This document shows positions 43,764 to 54,600 of a stretch of DNA of 64,000 nucleotides, in pieces; the first letter of the stretch is position 1; every line of letters starts with the position of its first letter. The DNA is taken from the NCBI GenBank assembly GCA_944989445.1, contig CALYLW010000042.1, forward strand, positions 62,001 through 126,000, written 5' to 3'. A model generated the notes under the pieces. That model was given only the letters and a program-made list of their open reading frames with translations, searched no databases and was not told the origin of the DNA. Position numbers and translations under genes: made by a program. Source of the DNA: Ampullaceana balthica (lineage: Eukaryota > Mollusca > Gastropoda > Lymnaeidae).

Positions 43764-45447
43764 ATCAGTGGCGTAACAACTGGTTGGCATCTGGGCAGTT
43801 GCCAAGGGCGCCAGCTGAAAAGGGCGCCACTAAATCTCTAATTTTAAAATTTGTATTTAAATAAATACAGTCGGACCTCTCTCTCTCTCTCTCTAAGTCG
43901 AACTCAAAAGCATCCGGAAAAAAATCGACTTTCGGAGTTTTTAAGTTAGGGAAATGGCGTAATAGGCGCCGATTAATCAAGGACAATGTAGATATTGAGA
44001 GGTGGGGGGGGGGCAGCCATACAGGCTAGTAGGCTTGACAGGAAAGAGAGGCGGTGTCTATGTTTCATATGAAAGGAAGCCAACTTGATTTGGCATGCCG
44101 ACACAAGCCCATGAGAGGAGATACCTTCCCTCCCCTCCCCTACTTTACGCCTTCCACTGTGGGATGGGGGGAGTAAGATTTTTCATTTTAAAAAGAGTCA
44201 CAGCATGCAGCAAAGGGACGCGAATTAGTTACCACTCCTTTTTCTTGTCTTTGTCATTTTTTTGTACTTGCAAGGGTCTCTTAATCCTTTGTGGAATGCA
44301 CTAAGATAAGATTTACGTCCATTTCCGTGGTTCTACGGAACACGTGTTCTGAATTGTCACTCCAGAATAATAACCCAAATGCCTTGGAAAATTCGACTAA
44401 GAGAGGTTGAAAGCCAAAAATCTTGGAATTAAGGAGATCTAAAATACTTAATATAATAAGACTAATCCATAATTAGTCTTATGGAATTTGGCCGGGACCT
44501 TACGATATAGGGAGGTTTTCGACTTAGGGAAGCTCGACTTAGCGAGGTCCGACTGTATTTCGCATTTATCCTCGATAACAAAAAAGTGAAAAAATAATTA
44601 TATTTATATATATTTCATTTAAACCATTATAATATTTGTTATTATGTTTTTTGCCTTTGTGGGGCTTCTTATCATACAAATGTCAATATGATTTTACAGT
44701 CTTTCTTTTAAAAATAAAAATCTTACTATCCCCATCCCACTGTCCAGGGAGTGAAGTGGGGGAGGGAAAGGAAGGTGTCTTCTCTCACGGGCTCGTGTCG
44801 GTATGTCAAAGCAATTTGGCTCCTTTCATAAGAAATATCACCGCCCCCTTTCCTGTCAAGCCTTCTATTCGATATGGCTGTTTCCCCCTCTCAATATCAA
44901 CATTGTCCTTGATTAATCTGCGCCTATTACGCCAGTTTCCCAAACTCGAAAACTCCGTAAGTCGAATTTTTTCCCCCTTGAGTTCGACTTAGAGAGGTCC
45001 GACTGTATTAGCAACACGCCAGCTAATGGAAGTGCTGAGCTGTAGTGGAGTGTTACTTAAATTTACTTTTAATTGTGAGTTATGTTATGTATGTGATGAT
45101 GAGTATGAAACATTGACACTGTTGTTTTTATTTATAATACACGTTACTTCAAGCTTTGCTGTATTCTTTATTAACGCAACAATATACCGTTATATCCAAA
45201 ATGTATATGGTATTATTTAATAAATAATAAACTGCAAATTAGTATTGTTCCTGTCTTATGCATTTTTATATTCACGTTGTATGACTGTCACTGTCAGACT
45301 ACGTAATTATTGTCATAAATAAAATAAGAGAAATTCAATTATTTTTTCGAACCAATGAACAAATCGCAGAGCTTAAACTTGTGAATTTATCAAGGGCGCC
45401 AAAAATAAATTAGCCAAGGGCGCCAAAAACCTAGTTACGACTCTGAT
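43764..45447. mobile_element. DNA transposon with ATCAGTGGCGTAAC ends
   Basis: Left ATCAGTGGCGTAAC and right GTTACGACTCTGAT are inverted (12 of 14). 'ttgccaagggcgcca' at the left and 'agccaagggcgccaaaa' at the right match the small relative at 32575-32741. Most of the interior is a second element (43866-45007). Confidence 0.6.
43866..45007. mobile_element. pogo/Tigger-like fold-back element
   Basis: TACAGTCGGACCTCTCT at the left and AGAGAGGTCCGACTGTA at the right are inverted ends bounded by TA. The inversion extends inward: GGCGTAATAGGCGC and GATTAATCAAGGACAAT have reverse-complement partners at 44905-44945. A third end (CGAGGTCCGACTGTA) occurs at 44557, so it may be two merged copies. No transposase. 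Confidence 0.75.
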
Positions 45448-46436
45448 GATAATCTCATAATTGAAGTTTTAATAATCTACAATGCTAAAAACTAGGGCTG
45501 CGGAAATTAACGATTAATCGTTAAAAATGTAAACGCTTAAATTATTTTTTAACGATCAATCGATCCATCACTTACACATTCTTGGAAGTCAAAAAGTAAA
45601 AAAAAAGTTATCAAAAATAGCCGCCGATAAATTTCCTGATGATTACACGAACATTTTGGTTTTAAACTATTGACCGACGGGAATGTTCAAAATGTTGATA
45701 AAGTTTATTGTATCCAAGGTGAGAAATGGTTTGCCTACCATGGTTCTAACACTTCGCCTACTTATCAAACAAAATGAAAAGCATATTAAGTAGGGCTGTG
45801 GAAATTAACGATTAATTTCTCGATTAATCGTTAATTTTTTTATTGATTAAAATTACTTTAATCGATAAAAATTCGATTAAAATTAAAGAAAATATTTATA
45901 ATATTTTTTAAAAGTTTTATTAATAAATAATTAATATATATATCTAAAAATCAAAGTATGTATGTATGTATGTCCTTTATAGCTGACTAAACCATTTATC
46001 CGATCGCCATGAAACTTTTGAGTACGCTCCTGGGATGGTAACTGGCAACTTTTTTTTGCAAAATTTAACACTCATGGGGCTCCGGGTGCCCATAATATGA
46101 TTTTTTTCTTATATGAGCTATATAAAAATAGTATAAGCGTTAGCTATTAGGTAAATTGATGGATCTTAACCAACCTTTGTATATAACAACTTGGTAGCCA
46201 ATAATGAAATACTATATGGCGCTAATTTCCTAATGTCCATTTCTTCGGGGCTGGGGGCCCAAAATGTCTTGTTTCATAAACGTTTACGATTTTATTCCCC
46301 ATTCAAGTATTAAAGATCTAGATAAATATATAGAAATATATCTGTTATGAAATTGATTGAAATTAACAGGTGTTTCGAACTTGACATCTTGCAATAACTG
46401 GGCCCTGGGGCCCTTAATGTCGTTTTTTTTGCTTAT

Positions 46437-47414
46437 CTTATCTTATCTGTTTACAGACGCTCCTTCTATACAGAAGATTATTGCGTCCTACGCTTATCTA
46501 TGGTTTGTGTTTAGTCCTGCATTTTTATTAGAGATTTAAATGTTGATAAAGTGTTGGTTTTCCTGGATTCTTCAGGCAACCCATTCCACGCCCGAATTCC
46601 GGACGGGAAGAAGGAAAACTTGTATGTGTTTGTTCTTGCATACGGAATAAGAAAGGTGTTTTTATCCTTATGTCTATCTGAGGGTTGTATTAAGTTATCT
46701 TTGTGTTGTATTTCTAAATTAGAATTAATTGCTTTATGTATGATTACTACTTTGCTCTTGGTTCTTCTATCCTCTAGTGTTTCAAGGTTTAATGATTTAA
46801 CTAATGGTGTTATTCTTGTCAGTTTCGAATATTCTCCAGTAATGAATCTGGCAGCTCTTTTTTGAATTTGTTCTAGTTTATCAATGTTTTCTTTGGTGGA
46901 TGGGTCCCATACAGAAGATGCATATTCTAGTACAGGTCTCACCAAAGTGAGGTAGCATTTTAGTTTTATATCTCTATTACATTTGTTAAAGTTCCTTTTT
47001 ATAAAGCCTAAGGTTTTGTTTGATTTTTTAATAACTTCATTGACATGGGGATTCCATGATAGTTTCTCATTTATTAAGACTCCTAAGTATTTTGCATCTT
47101 TAGTTTGGGTCAGTTCTTTTCCATGAATGTAATATTTTGAATTTATTTGCTTCTTTTTCTTTGTTACTCTTAACAGTTGACACTTTTCTGGGTGGAAAGA
47201 CATACTCCAGTTAGTTTCCCATTTTATCAATTCATCTAAGTCTTTTTGTAAAATTTTGCTATCTTGTTCTGATTTAATTGTTCTATAGATTATACAATCA
47301 TCAGCAAATAACCTAACTTTTGTACCTGATGAGATGTTGTTGGGTAAATCATTTATATAAATTAAAAAGAGTAAGGGACCTAGCACAGTTCCTTGTGGAG
47401 CACCTGAGTTAACA
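46437..47414 (-). mobile_element. CR1/Jockey-type LINE, copy 2 (5'-truncated)
   Basis: It is nearly identical to 11779-12760. It is flanked by a 9-bp target duplication TTTGCTTAT (46428-46436 and 47415-47423). The 3' GATAA-type tail is at the left. It is truncated within the reverse transcriptase. Confidence 0.92.
46511..47386 (-). CDS. LINE ORF2 C-terminal half, open
   Basis: A 291-codon open frame runs from GPLLFLIYINDLP through LFADDCIIYR (catalytic FADD) to [10 protein letters not shown] and the final FFPSGIRAWNGLP block. It has no frameshift where copy 1 (12372-12378) is broken. It lacks the first catalytic Asp and the endonuclease because of 5' truncation, so it cannot be functional alone. 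Confidence 0.85.
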   Translation of the reverse strand: MLGPLLFLIYINDLPNNISSGTKVRLFADDCIIYRTIKSEQDSKILQKDLDELIKWETNWSMSFHPEKCQLLRVTKKKKQINSKYYIHGKELTQTKDAKYLGVLINEKLSWNPHVNEVIKKSNKTLGFIKRNFNKCNRDIKLKCYLTLVRPVLEYASSVWDPSTKENIDKLEQIQKRAARFITGEYSKLTRITPLVKSLNLETLEDRRTKSKVVIIHKAINSNLEIQHKDNLIQPSDRHKDKNTFLIPYARTNTYKFSFFPSGIRAWNGLPEESRKTNTLSTFKSLIKMQD

Positions 47415-48341
47415 TTTGCTTATATGAGCTATATAAAAATTAGTTTATGTGATAGCTACTGAGTAAATGAATGGATCTTAACCAAACTTTGTATATAAAA
47501 ACTTGGTAGCCCATATTAAAATAAAAAAGGGCACTGCAAGTCTAATGTCCAATCATTCAGGGCTGGGGGCCCCAAATGTCCTTTTTTCGAATATGTTTGA
47601 GATATTTTTTGCCATTCTATTTTTTAACGATCTTGAGAAATATATCCATGATGAAACTGAATTAAAATGAAAATCATGTTGAAATTTACATCTTACATCT
47701 TAGGACCGAAGACCCCAAATGTATTTTTTGGTATACTCTAAGATATTATGTTCAACTCAAATTTTAACAATTTTGCGAAATATATCCATGATAAAACTGA
47801 ATTTAAATGAACAGGTTTTCAAAATGTACATCTTGAACCGAATGGACCCGGTGGCCCCTTAATGTATTTTTTTCTTATATTAGCTAAATAAAAATTAGTT
47901 GAATTGTTAGATGATAAAATAACTGGATTTTGACCAAACTTGGTATATAAAAACTTAAGAAGAGCCTATATTAAAAAAAACTATAAGGCACTGTGCTCCT
48001 AATGCCTATTTCCTCTGGGCTGAGGTCCCTAAATGTGTTTTTACTAAACTTTTAGTATATTGTATTCCCCATTCAATTTTATAGATAAATATATTTATAT
48101 ATTTGTTATGAAAATGAACAGATTTTCGAACGCCATATGTTAAACTGATGGGCCCAGTGACCCTTAAAGTAATTTCTATTTTATCTATATATGTATTCCT
48201 TTTTACTGAGATCGTTGCAACGCACGACAGGTCTGCTAGCTATAAATAATTAATAATAATTTATATATTTTTTTACATACAAACTTCTCCCGCGTAATCT
48301 TATAATTTATTTTATTAATTTATGTGGACTTCAACTAAAAA

Positions 48342-48531
48342 ATGGCGGACAGCATCAGCGCAGTTAAATTTAAACATATAACTGGAAAGTTTAGCAAACA
48401 TTTTGTTTTTAAGCTAACTGCGGATGGCACAGTCGAAGATGGTGAAAAAGTTTACTGTGTTCACTGCCATTAACAATTCTCTTTTAAAAGGATCAAATAC
48501 ATTGCTGACGTACCACCTTAAGCAGAAACAT
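48342..48531 (+). pseudogene. BED zinc-finger remnant of hAT transposase
   Basis: MADSISAVKFKHITGKF and later EKVYCVHCH, then a TAA stop. A shifted frame continues LLTYHLKQKH. C-x2-C plus H-x5-H fits a BED finger. It is inside the inner hAT element. Confidence 0.7.
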
Positions 48532-49829
48532 CCGATCAAGTATCAACACATTGTCATAAAATTTGGTTCAAAATATTCTTAATTGTCAATGTCTGTGTGG
48601 CAGGGGAAATAACTCAATAACATTTTTAAAAACGTTGATTACCTGTTTTTGTTACTTCCCTTGAAAGGTTCTGTTTAATGACGTCATAAATTTGTTTTTG
48701 GCTTAAATCGAAATTAACGATTAATCGTTAACTTTTTGAAAGTTAACGATTAAATTTAAATTAATAGATAACAGCCCTAATATTAAGCTAATCTGATGAA
48801 TTACTGCTTTACAAAATGGAGATGAAAGTTCCTGAATCCATTAACCCTCTACAATTGTGGAAACTTAATGAACACCGATATCCAATAAAGTAATTCCTCA
48901 TTCCTTGCCAAGACCTTTTTGTGCATAACAGTTACCTCAGTTCCATGTGAATGATTGTCCAGGTCGGCTGGTTATATTGTCAATTAGACCCGCTCATCAC
49001 TTGAACCAAATAATGTCAACACACTTGTCTTTTTGGTTAGTTGGTTAAAAGATGACATATAAAGGACACATTCTAGTGTTATTTAGATTTTCAACAAAAA
49101 CGTTTAATAAGTGTTACTTATGACATTATAAATTTTAATTTTTGGCTTTAATCAAAATTAACGAGTAATTAATCGTTAATTTTTTCAAAATTTAACAATT
49201 AAATTTTAATTAATCGTTAACAGCCCTAATAAAAACCCTTATTAAAAAATTATAAAATAATATTTTTAATACAATATCATGATTAACAAATAATAATTAT
49301 AAATTATATAATGTTACTTTTATAATCTTGATAAAGAAAGCAAATATCAACTGCAGCGTCAAATGTTTACTCAGATACTTTAGATTTCTTCAAACTATTA
49401 ATAACTAAGAGACACAATAATAGTTCTCTAGGTTAAGTATTACTGCTTTGAATCCTGTTTGGTATAGTGATATATTATAAATGCCCAGAAACAATTTGGC
49501 ATAAACATTCATTTTGAAGGTACCTTAAATTTTTAAAATGTATTTTGTTCTTGAATTAGATTACATAGATAAAATATGCAGATTATTGAATGATCATAAG
49601 TCATGCATATCAAATTCAACGTAAAAAAAAACAAACATAATCAATATATATTATATGAATATGACCTAGAATTACAAGAATGACAGAAGGCATGTTGGGT
49701 ACTAATCTAATCTGTCAAAGCAAAGTCTCAACATCTAACAACTCAATTTTATCTTTGGCTCATGGTACAGGTTTTGGTGACATTTCCCCTGACAATAAAT
49801 CTATGAACAGAAAAATCGTTAATATAAAG

Positions 49830-50399
49830 TACCGTATATACTCGTTCTATAGCCCGTTTGTTCATAAGCCGACACACACACACTTTTGGGAAGAGAAAAG
49901 TATTAAAAGTGTATAACCCGCTCGCAAGCCGACCCCCCCCCCAAAAAAAAATAATAGGACAGCTTAAACAAAATGGTACACAATTTTTTTAAACTACAAG
50001 CTAAATTGGTCTTTATGATCATTTACTTTGTACTGCGTATAGTGATCTTTGTTAGACAAGAGTTACTAGTATTTAAAAAAAAATTCTTTGGTAAACAGTG
50101 CCGAAAGCGCGTACATGAAAATTCGTTGTTGAAAACAAAATTTGTAAAACAATTTATTAAAACATTCACAAAAATAAATAAAATGATTAAATAAGGTAAG
50201 TGCAGATGTTTAATAATATATTATAGCTTCCGGTAGAGCAGTCGAATGTTGTAGAATGTAGAAAAGGCCTTGATGATCTACAATAACAACACCGATATTC
50301 AATATCCATGCAGAAATACGTTAATGACCCGCTCGTAAGCCGACCCCCAACTTTTTCCATTAGATTTTGTCCAAAAAAGGTCAGCGAGTATATACGGTA
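49830..50399. mobile_element. MITE with TACCGTATATACTCG ends
   Basis: TACCGTATATACTCG at the left and CGAGTATATACGGTA at the right are exact inverted ends. Sub-terminal GCCGACCCCC repeats are present (about 49928, 50339). No coding. Confidence 0.85.
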
Positions 50400-51100
50400 T
50401 TTATTTTTTAATATAAAGAAACTTGCATTTCTAGTGTTTTATTTTATTTTAAGGGACTTGTAATCTGCTATGACGAAGTCCTACCCAAACCTTATTCATT
50501 ACCTTAAATTTAAAAAAAAATAATTATTACTTTAATGTTAGCACTTATTGACATAATTTTTTTTTAGTTCCTTAACAATAATATTAACATATGGATTTGT
50601 AACATAGAATTTTTATATCTAAAAAATAATCTCATAATTCTTACGTTATCTAAAGAATGTGGTTATTTCCTTCATATTTTTATCTCTAAAAAGTTAAAAA
50701 CTGTAACATAATTGTGAATTGAAATATTAAATAACCATATCTTTAATACTTTAAAAAAGTAGTAAATTGATCCCTAAGAATGGTAACACATTAGTATTTT
50801 AAAATAAGACATTTAAGAAACTAATACTACTAAAAAATGTTTCAGAGTGGTGTTCTTCCATTTAATTTCCCTGTAAAACAAGGTGATGCATTTCAATTTC
50901 ATATTTTAAAAAAAAACAACAAAGTCCACAAAATTGGTATAAAAAAAATTACTTATTTAAATTTTATAAATATACCATTAATGCCAGTAGTAAAATTGAA
51001 AGTAAAAATCCTATTTATTTGTTTGCAATTGACTTTTTTTAACCACACATAAGTTTTTAATCCTATTTTTAGCACATCACTCAATTTTGAATTCAATTCA
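50400..51100. other. AT-rich DNA downstream of MTRF1L
   Basis: No gene recognised. It probably holds the MTRF1L 3' UTR end; several minus-strand AATAAA words occur, none of which can be singled out. Confidence 0.4.
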
Positions 51101-51125
51101 CTACTTGATTTACGGATTTCTGGGC

Positions 51126-51330
51126 TCTCCAGCAACTTTGACAACGTCTACAGCAACTCTGACAATGTCTCCAGCAACTCTGACAATGTCTCCATCAACT
51201 CTGACAATGTCTCCATCAACTCTGACAATGTCTCCATCAACTCTGACAATGTCTCCAGCAACTCTGACAATGTCTCCAGCAACTCTGACAATGTCTCCAG
51301 CAACTCTGACAATGTCTCCATCCTCCCTGG
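51126..51330. repeat. 21-bp minisatellite, about 10 copies
   Basis: Unit tctccagcaactctgacaat plus g, with agc/atc variants. On the minus strand it is in frame with, and 44 bp beyond, the MTRF1L stop codon, and encodes the heptad VAGDIVR. It lies in the presumed 3' UTR. Confidence 0.95.
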
Positions 51331-51373
51331 TTAAAAGCTCCAGCTTTAACAAAAAGTTTCTACACTTTGAGTA

Positions 51374-51668
51374 TCATCTTTTTCCAACATTACTTTGGCT
51401 AACTTCCATCTCATAAGCATCCAACATTGATTCTAATGTTTGGTATTTATCCATCCAATTTAGAGATGTAATAAGTTCATCAAGACCTTCCCCACCAAGC
51501 ATAAATTCATTCAAATTGGAATAATTTTCTTTCACCCGATGATCTGTTATTCTGTCTTGTTGAAAATTATAAGTGCGAATTTTTTCTGATCGTCCCTTGG
51601 TTCCAATCTGCATTTTTCTTGTCGACTTGCGTTTTAGCTCTTCTGCTTCAAGAATACTTTCAAATATC
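51374..51668 (-). CDS. MTRF1L: MTRF1L exon 7 and stop
   Basis: It starts after TTTCAAG. It encodes [27 protein letters not shown] and the C-terminal helix region, ending GKR and TGA at 51376-51374. After the TGA the same frame stays open for 87 codons through the 21-bp repeat. Confidence 0.95.
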
Positions 51669-54600
51669 CTTGAAAAAAAAGTTATAGAAAGCTTAATAAT
51701 AGCTTAACTATTAATGGTTTTAATTAAATTAATATTAATTGATTTCATATTTATGTTTTCAAATTGTCTAAAGTTTAAACAATGATATCATTGAGTAAAG
51801 ATGGCCTTTTACATTGCAATAAATTAATGCAAACTTCATAGTTGAATTGAGAGGTAAAATATCAATTCAAAAATATTGTTTGGTCATTTAGATAGATTAA
51901 ACACAGTCAGAATCATTGACTCTTTTATGTTATCCAATAAAAAATATTCTGCTAGACAAATCTTTTATTAAGAACTTAGAAAGCTGGGGATATCAACAGA
52001 AACTATTTTCATTTAATGTCAAATCACTCAGTAAAATAGTTTAAACTAATCTTAGTCACATCAAAATTATCATACATCTGTGAAACTTGATGTTGCTAAT
52101 TATGAAATCCTTTCAAATGTTTAACCTCTACCACCTTAAGAATATTTGAATCTATAATTAATATTCATTTTTAAAACCCCATCTTATATTCTCCAAATTT
52201 CAAAGCTTTCAGCTTTACTTCTTCCCATCTACATTTAGGTATGATCAAATCAGCTTAGAGGGAGCATAGCCTCTGACTAAATTAGGTCCTATTAAACACC
52301 AAACATATCTTATCAGCAGTTGAACTTTGGAATAGCCTCCCACAAGCAACCACCAGGGTTATATAATATTTCACGGCCCATAATTGTAAGGATATTATTA
52401 AAACTATTGAATTTATTATATATTGAATTTGAATGAATGTGGTATAAAAAGAAAATTTATGGGGGAAAGCATCAAATTTACCTGAAGAATCTTCTACTTT
52501 TCCATTTGAATTCATCTAAACATGATCTATTTTCCAATAAACAACTTTCATGCAGTATTTTTTTTTGGAATTATTGTTATGTAAATAGTGGCCCGTTGTC
52601 AATTTATGCACATGTTTAAAAGAAAGTCTTATTTTTTAAAAAGTCTAATTGTTTTAAATCCCAGGCAAAGCTGATCATACCTAGATTTGAGTCTTTTCAT
52701 GGCAATATCTTTATTTTTAAGTTGTGAACGTTCCTGCTTACATTCTGCCACAATACCTGAAACAAAAAAGACAGTTTAAGGCTCATTACAATAAAAAATA
52801 AAGTCTCACTTTAAAACGTTCTTCTTAAGTTCCATACCACTATTAGGGCCAGCCATATATGTAAGAAGTAAGCAGTCACTAATATATAATTATTTTTTAA
52901 TTTTTGTGGGGATGGGGAATGTTGATTTTTGGATCTATTTTTGTATAGTGATAAAAAAGGGGGAGGTGGTCTCAAAGGAAAGTAAGTAAGTGCATCTGTT
53001 CACAAATAAAGTTATTAATAATGTCCATAAACAAAGGAAAGTAAGTGCATCTGTTCACAAATAAAGTTATAAATAATGTCCATAAACAAAGGAAAGTAAG
53101 TGCATCTGTTCACAAATAAAGTTATTAATAATGTCCATAAACAAAGGAAAGTAAGTGCATCTGTTCACAAATAAACTTATTAATAATGTCCATAAATAGT
53201 AAATGTACATCTTTAATGTTGTAAAAGTATCTCATAATGTTTTATAATTTTCATCACATTATAGTCTGGTGTTTTCACAAGAGAAAAAGCTAAAAATCAT
53301 AAAGTTAGAATAGTAGAAACAGTAATAATCATTTCCCCAAGGATCAATCAAGTCAAGTTGTGGATCTATAAAAATTGAAACTCAGAAATTAATTAATAGT
53401 TACAATTTCTAGATTCTTTCAAAAACTTTATTGAAACCAAAATATGAAACGGCTTAAAACATTTCAATTATTCATTAAACATGGTTTGTGTGCATTCTGC
53501 TTCAACTGAAATGAACTCTGTAACTTTTTTGGGTATATTAAAACATTGTTCCGCAATCTTTTCAGTGACTACACACAGTTAAGAAATTCTATTTGCTGTT
53601 ACAGGAAAGGCATTAAACATACTTCAGGATACACGATAAGGCGCAAGAGGTGATGTAGTAAATATACCATGAAGCTATTTTAAGGTTTTTTTTTGACAGC
53701 AATAGAAAAACTGACAGAGGCATGCAAAAGCTTAAACTCTATACAAATACACAGAACTTGGCTTGACTCAAAGAAATATTTTTCTTTTCTAGATTTTTTT
53801 TTGGGGCTCTGGAAACATGGAGGTGAATATGCAGCTTTGTTGCTTGAAAACAAGTTGAGAAGAAAGTTTTATTCTTCATTATATAAGGTTACTGTAGGAA
53901 TTCATGAGAGGTTTAGTCAACTAAAGAATTAGGAAAACAGATTTTTTTTACACCAGCTGAGCTAGTCTACTGGACGTGATCTTGGTTTCAAATTAGAGCA
54001 TGTTACTCACATGACATCAACAAACAAGGACTTCTGTTGAATCCCAGGCAATAAAAATGAATTCAGGTCTACCTAATTTTAAAAAGTTTATTATACACTA
54101 TTTATGCTCGAAGTTACTCTGCCTAATAATATTAGGGGTGTACCGGATTTCGGCTCCAGCTCATCCAGACTCCGGCCATTTTTATAAATCTGGCTCCAGT
54201 CAAATTTTGCCGGATTTGGCAATAGCACAGTGGCACTTCCAGTTTAGTATTTTCGCTGATGTAAATAAGAATTTAAAAAAAACACAACCACTCATTTTGA
54301 ATTTTAATGGTGCATTACTTAATTTGAAAACTAAAAACTGAAACTGAAAGCTAAAAATCAATATAACTAAATTAGCATTATGTGCTCATGTATTATGATT
54401 CATCTTGAACATATGGAACTTAATATTACTTATTCTAATGTAATTATTTTACATTTCAATGATTCAATATGGGTATATGTCATCATTGTCATGTCTATAG
54501 TGATGAACTGCAGTAATGAACGATCGAGTGACTCCACTAACCTAAGTCAAATGAAGAAGTATGTTATTTTGTTTTTTATTAGTAAATCCGGCTCCGGCCG

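Larger units (their letters stand above)
45943..48239 (+). mobile_element. Helitron, family 2 (non-autonomous), interrupted by a LINE
   Basis: It starts TCTAAAAATCAAAGTATG. It ends with the palindromic GTTGCAAC, CGCACGACAGGTCTG and CTAG. Repeated internal modules contain 'ggggcccttaatgt' and 'tatatgagctatata'. The same 3' end occurs at 1379. No Rep or helicase coding. Confidence 0.75.
45791..48779. mobile_element. hAT element, inner, with BED-finger remnant
   Basis: TAGGGCTGTGGAAATTAACG at the left and AACAGCCCTA at the right; perfect 8-bp target duplication ATATTAAG (45783-45790 and 48780-48787). It carries a transposase N-terminal fragment (48342-48531) and an inserted Helitron. Confidence 0.85.
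45493..49228. mobile_element. hAT element, outer
   Basis: Ends TAGGGCTGCGG and ACAGCCCTA are followed by inverted ATTAACGATTAAT-type sequence. Flanks CTAAAAAC and ATAAAAAC match at 7 of 8, as a target duplication. It contains another element of the same family (45791-48779). Confidence 0.7.
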
